Assembly: GCA_012845835.1 (NCBI GenBank)
Contig: JABAKD010000027.1
Coordinates: forward strand, 11,528,487-11,592,486
Source: Undaria pinnatifida
Lineage: Eukaryota; Sar; Phaeophyceae; Laminariales; Alariaceae
Length of the DNA stretch: 64,000 nt
Direction of reading: 5' to 3'
A model generated the notes under the pieces. It saw only the letters and a program-made list of their open reading frames with translations, searched no databases and had not been told where the DNA came from. Below, in pieces: positions 31,300-42,232 of the stretch. Both the position numbers and the translations under genes were made by a program. The first letter of the stretch is position 1; the number at the start of each line of letters is the position of its first letter.

Positions 31300-33579
31300 T
31301 CGTATCAAAAAATGCTTGTTCGTCGAATGATGATACACTGCAACTGGTATGACTAGCGATTCATAGCGACTACGATATTTTTGGTTGGTATAGCGCTCGC
31401 TCGAGGTAGGGTCAGTCGAAAGATGCTATACTACAATCGGTATACTTAGCGGTTGATACTCTCCGTATCAATCGCAACTACGAACTGAAATGCTGGATAT
31501 ATTTTAGGATTGAGCAATTGCTGTTCATAGTATTGATGCTGATGTTTGTCGGGGAATGATATCGTACACAGCGCTTGGCTGTCAAAAATACTGAATTTTA
31601 CTGTAATATATACCTGGTATTATAAAAAATGAAAATACACTCCAGCTGTGAGATCGAAGATTTCGTCGAAACTTATATTTGCAAGCTGTGTGTGACACTC
31701 CGATCGCGCGCATTACGAGTTGTGTGTCCTCATTAAGGATATAGGTCGGCGACTCCCCTTACAACTACTACAGTGTATCTATCAGGGTCAACAGGGTGAT
31801 TTTATATATACCTGGTACTCCGTATATAATACGAGTTGGCACTTGGGTTCCGTTCCATTCCAATCAACCATAATTCCTCAGTTTCGAAGAGTTGAGAAAA
31901 ATTGGATACTGCCGAAAATATGACCCTTGATCTTGGTCGAGAAAAAGATCACGGTGGTATTGTTTGGTGTATTAGCGGTCTAGACTATACTACTATTATT
32001 CATAGATGGTACCTGGTACGTGGTCGTGGTGGTGAATATTTTTTTTTTGGTTCGCCGGAAAAGTTCGCATATAATCCCATGATATATGCATCTGTGCTTC
32101 ATTTTGTTTGTTGCAACAACGCAAGGTCATGGATAAGGTGGTTGCGTTTTTAAAACACAACTGAATTTTCAACCCTGCCTGGTGTTTTATCTGGATTAAT
32201 ACAGCACCTGTAGTACCAGGCATGAGAATCGTAGTTAATTAACGTATTTTCTGGGCAATAGTGGATGATAGGATTGTGTTAACTCCCCGCTCCCCCCCCC
32301 CCCCCCCCGCCCCCAATGCCGTACAAAGCCGAGTGATCGGGGGGAAAAGGTAGATAGATAAAGGCGTATACTATCCACAGGTGATCACACGTCATGTACG
32401 AACGAACGCACAGCAGTAGTATACGAGCAAAATATTTGTTGTTTTTGGGAGCGTTTGACAAGGAAATTTGAGATTTTTTTCTTTGAGCTGGTGGTGCGGA
32501 AAGCGATATCGATCGTCCACGTGACATATTATTTTCAGCTCGCGGAGACGTCACCACCGGCGTAGTCTTGCGATGAACTCCTGGTGATATGAATTGGAGG
32601 TCGAGCTGGCAGGATGCTTGATTTGTTTGAACAGGGAGAGTAGGTAGGTTTGATGAATGCTGGCTTCCATAGTTAGTTGCCAGAGCACTTGTCCTAATCA
32701 AAGTGCCCTGTAATACCAGCGCGTGATGAGAGCTTGGCATATGGACTAAACCAGAGCGGAACTGTGGCTTAACTTCGGAGTGGGGAAGTTTGACTCCGGA
32801 GTGGAGAAGTTATATCTCAGCTCATATTTTGGGTCATGAAATAATAGTTGAAGGCGATGCTCTTACATTTTATTTGGATTTGAGGATGGCATTTTTTATA
32901 TGTTGCATTCAATCAAGGATCGAATGAGCATTATCATGACAGTTGTCACGAGCAGGAAGGATGCAGGATTCACCGTGTGCTCGTATCAATGTCCGAGAAC
33001 CAAACTCGGGTCTGCGTTGATACTTTTTGTTATACTATTTTTAATTATGCCTGGGGCATGTTGAAAACGGGGGGATCTATATTACCACCAGAATTTTGCA
33101 TGATCGAAAGTTTGGAAGCATATTAATTTGGGGGAACAGTATTGGTGTTTTCGAGTAGTGGAAGACGAAATTTGAAACCTGGTATTTTTATCTTGATTCA
33201 GTATTGAACTTGCTCGATCGAAAGCTTGGGAGTATGATAATTTGAGGTAAAATATAGGTGGTTTCGTGGTAATCTTAGGCTTGATTTATTGAACCACAAT
33301 CGAGAGTTTTTATTTCTGGTCTTACACGGATTAATCCTACTGTACTCTTGATCGCCCATATTTTTATCAGCAATTTCCGTTACGATTACTGCGGTTCAAT
33401 TCCGCTAGCTACGGCGTTGGATATCAATATTCAAGTTTTTGGGGCAGAGGCAGTATTGTTTTGAACTTGAAATACGATATTGGAGGCATGTACCTTGTTT
33501 TGAATAGGCAAGGTTCGGATGGTGCGCTTTGGATGAACGTTATCATGACGTGCACACAGGCAGGGGGAATGTTGGTTAC
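31300..33579. other. Non-coding, A+T-rich, with one family A repeat
   Basis: Contains a reverse-orientation family A copy at about 31610-31810 (CTCCAGCTGTGAGATCGAAG ... CTATCAGGGTCAACAGGG), several TACCTGGTA words, and a C-run at 32294-32310. Long frames here have no coding character. Confidence 0.5.
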
Positions 33580-33916
33580 GTGTTGGTTTATGCCTGCGCG
33601 CAAGTCTGATGTATGATGTGTATGACTGCATAGAATCTACGGAGATGGTAGAGTAGAACTATTGATATGATTGACGGTCCCAATCTTCGATATGCTCGAG
33701 AAGAGCCCCCATTGGCGCAGTGTCTGGTGCTACTGCTGTTACTCTGTTCCTTTTTTGTTTTCTTCGGGTGCGCATGTTCAGAGTGGCCTCCGGGACTCCC
33801 GTACTTCAATATATATATTCCTTCTTGTTATCTTCTCCTCCGCCTGATGGTCCCTCGTCGGGTTCCGAGAGCAATCTCCCCGTGAGCCACCCTACGCCGG
33901 GCATAAAGATTGTCGA
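33580..33916 (+). repeat. ~330-bp direct repeat, copy 2
   Basis: Matches 29709-30041. The repeat is directly abutted by a MITE. Confidence 0.7.
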
Positions 33917-33919
33917 TTA

Positions 33920-34163
33920 GCGTGCTACGATAGAGGCTCACCGCTTTTTTTCTAATTCCACTCCTCAATTTGGGAGCTCAAGACCTCTCCCAAAAACTGA
34001 TTTAGAAAAAATATATAAAACTGCTGACCCCGGATTAAAACTCGACTGGCCTAGATACACGACGAGAAAAATGCAAAAGAAATGGCCTATTTTCGACGAT
34101 TTCGGGTTAAAATCCCCGTCATTCAGAACAAAAACAGACGAAAAGTGCAACCTCTGTCGCAGC
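33920..34163. mobile_element. MITE, GCGTGCTACGATA-TIR family
   Basis: Left end GCGTGCTACGATAGAGGCTC, right end AAAGTGCAACCTCTGTCGCAGC. The interior shares CTCAATTTGGGAGCTC and CGACGATTTCGGGTTAAAA with copies in the opposite orientation. Confidence 0.6.
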
Positions 34164-34770
34164 ATTGGTCTTATTTTTTGCGGCTGAGAGACGATGATTT
34201 TCGCATTATTTGCGGTTCACGACTTTGTTTTTCGCGTTAAAACGTGGAAGAGAGCAGTTTAGTTTGGTCAGAGGGACGGGCAGGGTAAATGTTTGTGCCT
34301 GTCCCCCAGCCCCTCTTGCCCCAACCACCGGAAGCTGTGATTACTTGTGGTAGGATAGCTCTGCTGCTCAACAGGTTTCTAGGCACATGATGCAGGATGC
34401 TTGAAAATCGATTATGTCAGCAGTAGGTAGCGCTTGCTTGTTTCAGCCATATTTTTTGTCTGCCGTATGTGCAACACTTTGGTACTTTGGTTCATCTTCA
34501 ATCCACCATTTTCCCTCACACACCAAAGAGGGAAGGAATTAAGAACAAATTCACCATCTCCGAAACATAATATTTGATTTCGGTAATGTGCCGTGTACTT
34601 TCCTGGTGAAATACCTGGTGATATAGGCCATCCGGTTTTACAGATAAAGTAGTGATGGTTGACGGCTGTAAGGGTATGGATAGTGTCAATAGTATCATGT
34701 TTAGTTATTAGAGGGGTATTAGTACTTGCAAAAGGTTAACCAATAGCTTACCCAAACTAAGCCTTGCAAA

Positions 34771-35789
34771 GCCATTTCTTACACAGTCGGATTCCGCCAG
34801 TAGAAAACGGCGTTTTTCGACTGGACTTTTTTTCGACTGGAATCTTCTGGTCCTTCTTCTTATCGTCAGTCGAGTCGGTTTTATAGTTTTTGTGCTCTTC
34901 CTAGAGGCGGTTGGTGTGAGGGAGTACTGCTGTGCAGCAGTCGAAAGCGTATTATTATCGAGGCACGAGAAAATAAGGGTTTTGTATGTACGGAAGAATT
35001 TTGGGCTTATTGCACGTTGACCAATGCGATCAACGCGGGTGGTTACTTGTAGTTGTCCTGGTATAACAAAGGGAACCTTGGAGCATTCTGTCTGGTTGCT
35101 AACTAGCAAGCGAAGCGCGCAGAGAAGAGAGAAGCATAGTCAGCGAGACGTGATAGACTGGCTGATTTTTTTATTTTTTATTTTTGCTAGCTCTGTGCTT
35201 CGCGCTTTCTCCGCGAGCAACGACTCGACGAACCCTCGTCCCAACGAGTTGGTGGCTTTGGGCTAGCCGAAAGCCACCAAAATTACGTTCGTGGAGTTGC
35301 ACCCAGCCGAGAGCCGCAAAAGCTACAGCAGGCGCAGCCGTTGTTGGCAGCATGGGATCGAGACCGCGCGCCGCTGCCGTCGTGTGATACACGCTGCTGG
35401 CGAGCGTAACTAGGAATGCGCCACACTGACTTGCTGCGAGAAGCAACAGCAGTGATAGCCACGCCAGCGTCAGCGCCTTGTATGATACTGCAGTGTGGTA
35501 CCTGCTATGGGGGGGTGTGGCTGTGTGGCCGTGTGGGTGTGTTTGGTGGTGGGATGAACGATGCGATCGGTTCAAAAAACACGTGTAGAACTTGTTCAAC
35601 TGAGTTTTTCGACTGGAGGATCCAGTCGAAAAACTCTCGACTTTTTCGACTGGATCCGCCACTCGGAATTCTCAGTCGAAAAAAGTTGAGTCGAAAAAGC
35701 CCTTTTTCGACTGTGTAAGAAAGCTCCATATGGGCTTCAGTCGAAAAAGGCCGTTTTCGACTGACAAATCCGACTGTATAAGAAATGGC
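34771..35789. mobile_element. 1.02-kb TIR DNA element nested in a TRIM
   Basis: Terminal inverted repeats of ~50 bp start GCCATTTCTTACACAGTCGG on the left. The reverse complement of the right end reads GCCATTTCTTATACAGTCGG, and both continue through GAAAACGGC to TTTTTCGACTG. CAA flanks both sides (34767-34769 and 35791-35793), a possible 3-bp target duplication. Just inside the right TIR (35590-35740), several more TTTTTCGACTG/CAGTCGAAAAA units form subterminal repeats. No transposase is visible, so it is non-autonomous. Confidence 0.68.
35171..35488 (-). CDS. Coding-like fragment carried by the TIR element (possible captured host exon)
   Basis: A G+C-rich frame inside the TIR element. A hydrophobic leader (YKALTLAWLSLLLLLAAS) is followed by a globular-looking stretch (FAALGWVQLHERNFGGFRLA) and a basic end. 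It resembles the start of a secreted or membrane protein and differs in composition from the element's own A+T-rich ends. There is no ATG directly before the leader. Capture of host gene pieces by TIR elements (Pack-TIR) is known in plants; here it is inference. Confidence 0.35.
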   Translation of the reverse strand, partial: VSYKALTLAWLSLLLLLAASQCGAFLVTLASSVYHTTAAARGLDPMLPTTAAPAVAFAALGWVQLHERNFGGFRLAQSHQLVGTRVRRVVARGESAKHRASKNKK

Positions 35790-36839
35790 CCAAGACTCTT
35801 CCCCCCTGAAACGGCGGGATAGCAGGTCAGCCGGATATGCGGGAGGACGTGTCAATATCCCAGCGGTTTCATTTCCTGAGTACACCGGGGAGATTATTTT
35901 TCAAGTTCGACATGGGAAAAGTCGTAGAAGTTTATTATTATTGTGGATGGTGGGAATCGAATCCCGACCCAGAAACCCATGGTCTGTCGACGACGCCATT
36001 TGTTAAGGTATTAGAGGGGTATTTTAGTCCGTTTGACCACTTGCAAAGGGTTAACCTACAGCTTACTACCTAAACTAAACCTCATAACATGGGGTACACA
36101 CCAGAGATGATGCCACATGTACGTTGTACTTTAGCTGTCTTATACAATGCTGGCTACTTCCAAATTAGCTGGTTGTCAACCTCAGCAGCGATCGAGCATG
36201 GTGCGGTACACGAAATGTAAAAACAGGTTGTGGGGATATTTAGTATTACTCGCGTGTTATAAGGCTGTATGTGGTAGAAATATCGGTATGTGTTCTTCTC
36301 GTTAAACTGAATATTCCACCCTGATCTTGTAGTACTTGTTATGCCTACTGTAGTATGAACGTAATATTGTAGTCTGACATGCTTTGCTTGACACTGCTGA
36401 TTGATGATATGATTATGTTCAAGCCCCCTTTGATAGGTTGTCCCCTCAGCTCCCCCCGCCCATATCATGCGCGTGTGTGTGCAGAGTGCTACGGTATGAG
36501 GTATCCATACCGTACCAAAAAGAATGAGCAGGGGGAATGGGGTAGATTATTAGGCTTGTTATATGACCTGCAGGTGCTCAAATATTTTATGTACGTTGTA
36601 TACGAGCATTTTGACTGGAGACGAAAATAGCCAATATTCCTGCGTTTGTTCTGGAGTTTACATGATACCGTATGCAATATGCGCGTTTTAGTCAAGGTTG
36701 CCGAACAGTTTAAAGGGTCGTTTTTTCTTCAGCGCCGTAGCTCATCATGTAGCAGCATGGATCAACACTGTTGAGGCACTGTGATACTACGCGTCGCTCT
36801 TCCGGGAAGGAACATGCGGAATTGTCGAGTCAACTCTGA

Positions 36840-37184
36840 GATATACTGACATGTTGCGGGATTTGATGTACGAGTATTTTTGCCGCGGGTTGGCGGTGAA
36901 TGGTGATACATGCGTTAGTTCGGGTAGGAGAAACGCGCTCGAGGAAGGTCTCAAACTCAACGAGTTCGACCAGTCTGCACCCGGGAGCGACTGTCCTTTT
37001 TCGCAAGCTGCTCGACTGCTTGATGTGGCTTGCTAACCAGGCATGGCCGGACATTGCGAACGCAGTGAAAGCGGTGGCTAGGTACACGAATTCATCGAGG
37101 AAGGTACACTGGAAGAATGCAGTCTTGGTATTTTCGCTTTCGTCGGGATTTCATGATGGAACACTTGATTTTGGAAAATGGTGA
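36840..37184 (+). pseudogene. Ty1/copia-type Pol fragment (RT/RNase H linker region)
   Basis: The frame reads FRKLLDCLMWLANQAWPDIANAV, then ARYTNSSRKVHWKNA. (Quoted in two pieces: FRKLLDCLMWLANQAW and PDIANAVKAV.) This pattern, a small-residue Leu-Met-Trp-Leu followed by RPDIA-type and HW, is characteristic of the region after the reverse transcriptase in copia elements; here Arg of RPDIA is replaced by Trp-Pro. The upstream part is frame-shifted (EEGLKLNEFDQSAPG in another frame). It has no LTRs nearby. Confidence 0.55.
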
Positions 37185-37453
37185 AATATCTCATGATTTC
37201 GTAGTACGATAGGTTCGTTGTTTCTGTTGTTCGATAGTGATATTTGCGATTTTCCGTTCTCATTTCGGTGTTGGATCGGGGATGATGGATGATACGGCGT
37301 ATATTATTATTCCAAGTATGAGAATTCTGGGAGTTGGGGACGGCAACGTTTTGGTGAACTACCCGGAGTCATCCCTGCGTAATCAGTCTATGGTTTTCCC
37401 AACCCTGCCTTGCCCTGCCCAGTAGTTAGACCCGGCTGAGTGAGCCAGATCGT

Positions 37454-37942
37454 TTAGTTTATATCCTGCAAGGAGGGATCACGCCCACCTGTTACCGCTT
37501 GTGCGGGGTAGGATTCGCTTGACCACTTGAAGGATTGAAGCTCGTTAATTTGGAAAAGGGACTCAAAACTCGATGATTCGGTAGGTCTGAACCCGAGGGC
37601 GACCAACTTTTGCGCGAGCTGATTGGAGATCTGATGTTTCTTGACTCTTGGGAGCCGATGAGGATTCAGGATATATTTGCTGGATTTTAGTACTTTCAAG
37701 AATGCATGGTATTTTGGGAGGGAAGCAACTGTTTCTTGCCTTTTGAAGTAATACTTTTTCACGATTGCGCTGTCTACTGCTGTAGCATTGTTTTGCTCTG
37801 GATTTGAGAATTGGACTCTGAATGGATTTTGAGGTATGTACCCAGCTGGGAGGCATTGGTCGGATTCGAAAGTGAGTTTTGAGGCTGCTGCCCGATCAAA
37901 CTTGTTGGCAGCCCCTATTCTATGGCGTTGACAACCATTTTA
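37454..37942 (-). CDS. Unrecognised open frame, probable mobile-element remnant
   Basis: About 160 codons open on the minus strand, beginning after a TAA near 37945 and ending at TAA 37454-37456, without an ATG near its start. The translation has ordinary protein composition (KFDRAAASKLTFESD; YYFKRQETVASLPKYHAFL; QISNQLAQKLVALGFRP). It lies next to a copia fragment, so it may be part of a decayed retroelement, but I do not recognise a domain. Confidence 0.3.
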
Positions 37943-38280
37943 CAAGGAAGGCTGAGTGCTAATTATAGGGGCGATGTTTGAGTTTTCGGGTTTTGAAATT
38001 TGGATTTCAGATTTGAGTTTTCGGTCTCTGGATTTCGGATTCGAGTTTTTTGTTTTTGGAGTTAGGATTTTACAACTTGTATCTTAGGTGCGCGAAGATT
38101 GATGTCCGGTACTGTCCCTCAATTGCTTTTCGAGGACTAGACTAAGGTGCTACGTACAATCTTTGTTTCTCATCACAGCAGTAGTGGCAGCATATTGACC
38201 GTATTTTTCATTGCATCGTTTTACCCTGATGACAAGATAATATAGCATCATGCCGTATCATTTACGAAGCCGGGAGGCTG

Positions 38281-39245
38281 TTGATTGCACGCTTGGATAT
38301 ATCATAATACGGATATGATGACGATTGAGTATAGTTGGGGTTTCCTATGATAGGTTGGCTACATGGTAGCGGGATATCGGGATGGTGGGATTATTGTGGC
38401 TATTTTGCTGTCACTCCTCGTTGTCCTTCTTCTATCGAGTGAGTCTTCTCTCCACGCTGTGCCTTGGCTAGGAGCAACGTGACATATTTTATAAAAGACA
38501 TTTCAAGGACGTCAGCACGTCAGCCGTGAGTTCGACGAATTTAAGGCCAATACTCATCTTTGCAAGCTGCGTTGTTGGTGGTTGTAATATACTACATGGG
38601 TGAGTTTATTATTGGGAGGGGTCCTATTTTTTGTCCACTCTAATGGTAAGTGTTGGTATTTATACTTCAAGTAGGGGATTTTGAGCTAGATCAAACGTCA
38701 CATCTACTTGATAAATCTATTACTGTAGTTTCCACTATACTGCTCTATCATATGTAAGGTAGGCGGGTTTTTTTGGTTTTTTCTCCCGCCGGCTTTAATA
38801 TCGGGAAGAGAACGAATACAGAATGTCATCAGTTATCTTATTGTTTTTGTTGTTCTCACATTTACCCGCATAATCAAGTCCGCGGTCACAGGACAGGCTC
38901 CAGTCACTCTGGAGCTGAGGAATACCCCAGGGAAAAACACGCACAACCCAAGGTGGTACACGCATACTATATCACAGCTGACGTAATTCATGCCTCCACC
39001 AGAAACATCTAAAAGTGAAATCGGGAGTCAGTCTACGATGTGCCAGGTCCAGGCCGGTGCACACGTCTCGCTACTCACGCCTGGAGAAACCAAATATTCT
39101 TATATGTCACTCTTAATACAGCATTTGACAATTAAAGTCAGATACTTATTTGTGCGTCTTTTACTTGTCTTCATACCGATGACTTCACTGGACCACTACT
39201 GCTGTTCGCCCAACGGGTAAGCCCTCTACGCTTCGTAGGGATCAA
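38281..39245 (+). repeat. Second copy of the 28.2-kb block, interrupted by a ~660-bp insert
   Basis: Flanks 38281-38486 and ~39159-39245 match 28196-28492 in order. The insert (about 38487-39158) holds a family E end (AAGGACGTCAGC ... CTCATCTTTGCAAGCTGCG), the word GGGAGGGGTCCTATT and a 100-base block also present at 45.3 kb (CGCATAATCAAGTCCG ... CCAGTCACT). The uninterrupted copy shows the insertion is secondary. Confidence 0.6.
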
Positions 39246-39722
39246 TAAACGACAGCAGTGGTGTCGTATGTAGTGGATACCACCGTACGATATATTTTTA
39301 TGCCGTAAGAAGAGACACGAGTGCTTGCACACCGAGTTCACTCTTCACACATACGCATCTGAACTTGGACATTTCATAGTGGCATGAGTTTTTTCTGGCC
39401 CAACGAGAGCACATTCAAAGTGATCCACCATCGTCTGAACCATCATCAATCAGGCTCGAGCTCGTCTCGCCACGACTCTGTGTTGGCCTCTGAAGACCTT
39501 CAACGGTCAGCCACCACCACGTTTATAACAACAATGTAATGCTGCGGGGGAGTCGTTGACGCATGCAGAGAAAATACTGGCCTTATGCGCGCTTACCGGG
39601 GGGGTGCACCACCTGTATGTATTGCATTCATCTCTTGCCCCACGAAATTTCGAATTTTCTCTATTATTAATAGGTATTTCTTGCGGGGGGACTATTGGCT
39701 CGTCAGGATGATGCTGGCACAA

Positions 39723-40543
39723 TGTTAAGGAATTAGAGAGGTATTAGTCCGTTTGACCACTTGCAACTGGTTAACCAATAGCTTACCCAAACTAAGCCTT
39801 ATAACACTCTCCCCCCCTGAAACGGCGGGATAGCAGGTCGGCCGGATATACGGCGGACCTCTGTCAATATCCAAGCCGTTTCATTTCCTGGGGATACCGG
39901 GGAGAGTATTTTTCAAGTTCGCCATGGGGAAATCTGAAAAGTTTATTGTTGTGGACGGTGGGGATCGAACCCACGACCCAAAAAACCCATGGTCTGTCGA
40001 CGACGCCATTTGTTAAGGAATTAGTGGGGTATTAGTCCGTTTGACCACTTGCAACTGGTTAACCAAAAGCTTACCCAAACTAAGCCTTATAACACTCTCC
40101 CCCCCCCTGATTGGAAACCCATTGTGATTTCACGCGCAGGTTCGAGTCCTGCCGACGACGCCATTTGTTAAGGAATTAGAGAGGTATTAGTCCGTTTGAC
40201 CACTTGCAACTGGTTAACCAATAGCTTACCCAAACTAAGCCTTATAACACTCTCCCCCCCTGAAACGGCGGGATAGCAGGTCGGCCGGATATACGGCGGA
40301 CCTCTGTCAATATCCAAGCCGTTTCATTTCCTGGGGATACCGGGGAGAGTATTTTTCAAGTTCGCCATGGGGAAATCTGAAAAGTTTATTGTTGTGGACG
40401 GTGGGGATCGAACCCACGACCCAAAAAACCCATGGTCCTGCCGACGACGCCATTTGTTAAGGAATTAGTGGGGTATTAGTCCGTTTGACCACTTGCAACT
40501 GGTTAACCAAAAGCTTTTACCCAAACTAAGCCTTATTATAACA
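39723..40543 (-). mobile_element. Tandem TRIM array: four ~84-bp LTRs with two full and one tRNA-bearing interval
   Basis: LTRs at 39723-39806, 40011-40094, 40166-40249 and 40455-40543, each TGTTA...TAACA. In minus orientation the LTR is followed by AA and the primer-binding site TGGCGTCGTCGGCAGGAC (40435-40452), complementary to a tRNA-Ser 3' end. The opposite end of each interval has a polypurine tract (AGGGGGGGAGAG) directly before the next LTR. Intervals are 204, 71 and 205 bp, with no coding capacity. ACAA flanks the whole array on both sides, which suggests a single integration. TRIM elements are non-autonomous and rely on enzymes from larger relatives. Confidence 0.8.
40111..40163 (+). 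other. cDNA-like copy of the 3' 53 nt of a mature tRNA-Ser between two TRIM LTRs
   Basis: The sequence contains an anticodon-loop-like TTGGAAA, the 3' anticodon-stem strand CCCAT, a short class II variable arm (GTG-ATTT-CAC, 40124-40133), a perfect T arm (GCAGG-TTCGAGT-CCTGC, 40136-40152), the acceptor strand CGACGAC, discriminator G and CCA (40161-40163). No 5' half is present: upstream is the element's polypurine-tract end. The last 18 bases are the normal primer-binding complement; the rest extends it. It is therefore not a tRNA gene. Confidence 0.7.
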
Positions 40544-41869
40544 ACAAGGTGCGCTTGCGACTGCTGCGAGGGAATGGAGGTTGGAGTCAGCGAGTTAGAA
40601 GAGAGAGCGGGGGAATGATTCTGTTGCTGTTGTTGTTGCTCCTGCTCCATAAAGGCGGCTTCTAATTGTTCGGGTTCGAGACGATATGTGAGTCGGGCGC
40701 ACAATATTTTCATTACACGGAACGATAAACAAGGGGAAGGATAAAGCCGCAGTCAGCGTGTGGCGGCAACACAAAGACAACACACCAGTGCCAAGACCTA
40801 GATGGTATCACCGGCTGCGTCATTACACAAGCAGTACCGTTGTACAGCACAGCATTACAAAAACAGGAATCTCCGAATTCAGATTCAAGAGTGTTTGAAC
40901 CAGAGACTCCATTTATAGGAGGGTGCCGTTTTCATCCTTGAGGGGTGAAAGACGACGGGAGGTCAAAGTGTGGCGGGGAAGACAAGGACGGCACACCACT
41001 GTACCAATGTCAAGGCAAACATACCATCACCGGCGGCTGCGTCACCACGTCAGCGGCACAACTAGACTATGCAACGGCTGACAAAAGCAGCACCGCGGTA
41101 TATCACCGCTATATACACAGCAGCATGACAACGTTAATAGGGAAAACGGAAACCAAGTGATGTGGAACCAGAGACCATAAACGGTAGTAGTGAACGTGCA
41201 GTGTGCGTTCAAGAACGTTGGAAGACCATGTGATGACGGGAAAATGGTGAGTGTTTTCGCGCAAGTTTATCCGCCGAGATGTCAGTCTCTCCAACCCCAC
41301 AACCAGCAGGAATCAGAGGGTAAGTTTCGAAACCGAGACCTTTCGGCGCACATACTATTGTTTGATGGTAATAATATTAACAGTGTGTAGCGGTATATGC
41401 TCTGCAGTCATCCATAATGTTCGCCGAGGACGCCCTGAACGCGGTAAACAGTATTTCTCGCTACAGTCAGTATTTATAACTTGGGCGGAGTACCGCTAGG
41501 ATTGGAACTTTGTCGGAATCCAGTCATGGGGAGAGTTTATGTGCGACATTAATCACTTTGTAGAACCTGAGGGAAGTGAGTGGTAATCTACATTGACTGG
41601 AAGACCCAAAAGCGTCGAGCACTACGGGAAGACCCGAGTGGTGAACACTGCACTGGTGACCATTGCTACGGGAAAGTCAAGTGTCCTTCCACACGCATAT
41701 ATCTCAATGCGTGTCGCTTAGGATTTTTCTTTACTTTGATGTTTTCTGCCTGCGTAGGTGTACATTGGATAGAGCTCTTATGATCCACTAACGGGAACGA
41801 GACCGTTTTTTCTAGTTGTTTTTTTGCCATGTGTCTCCCTATCCGCTCCGCACTTGGGTGCAATAGAAC

Positions 41870-42185
41870 ATGGCAAGCACCGAAGACCAGCATACAAGTG
41901 TACAGCCGGTAAGGACCCTCCCACAACCCCGTTCTACAATGCATGAGAAGACTCGTCCCTCCTCACCGAAAACGTTAGCGGTTGTTCCTCATCGCGTGGA
42001 TCCTCCTCATCAAGCTCACCCAGGGCGCTGTTTGCGGCACGCGTACCCTTCTTTGCCGAGCCCTCGACAAGATACAACGGCCCCCAGTCGCCGCCGCTGC
42101 CGCCAAGAAGAGGAGCCAACTGCGGGACTTGGTCACCTTCGCCGCCTTGACCAGTTACATCCGGGATTCGATCGCCTAATAAAAA
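41870..42185. other. G+C-rich block of uncertain coding strand
   Basis: Two frames look protein-like. Plus strand: KKRSQLRDLVTFAALTSYI ending TAA just before AATAAA. Minus strand: APLLGGSGGDWGPLYLVEGS running to a GTGAGG donor. I cannot choose between them. Confidence 0.25.
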
Positions 42186-42232
42186 TGTTTGACATGCAAG
42201 GGGCGTGGGTTCTTGTTTCTCTGGGGAAACGA

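Larger units (their letters stand above)
34698..36089 (-). mobile_element. TRIM-type LTR retrotransposon copy, split by a nested TIR element
   Basis: The left part (34698-34769) is an LTR (TGTTTAGTTATTAGAGGGG ... CCAAACTAAGCCTTG) that breaks off. The remaining internal region resumes at ~35791 (CAAGACTCTTCCCCCC, then GAAACGGCGGGATAGCAGG), followed by the tRNA-like arm and primer-site region and a complete LTR at 36001-36089. Joining the two sides restores the sequence seen in intact copies, so the 1-kb insert is younger than the TRIM. Confidence 0.65.

Noticed and set aside
29709-33916. LTR retrotransposon delimited by the 330-bp direct repeats
   Set aside because: Repeat ends are not TG..CA, and no primer-binding site, polypurine tract or Pol domain lies between.
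39945-40010. tRNA gene, suggested by GGGGATCGAACCCACGACC
   Set aside because: Only a T arm and acceptor-like strand are present; no D arm, anticodon arm or box A. It is part of the TRIM internal region and repeats with it.
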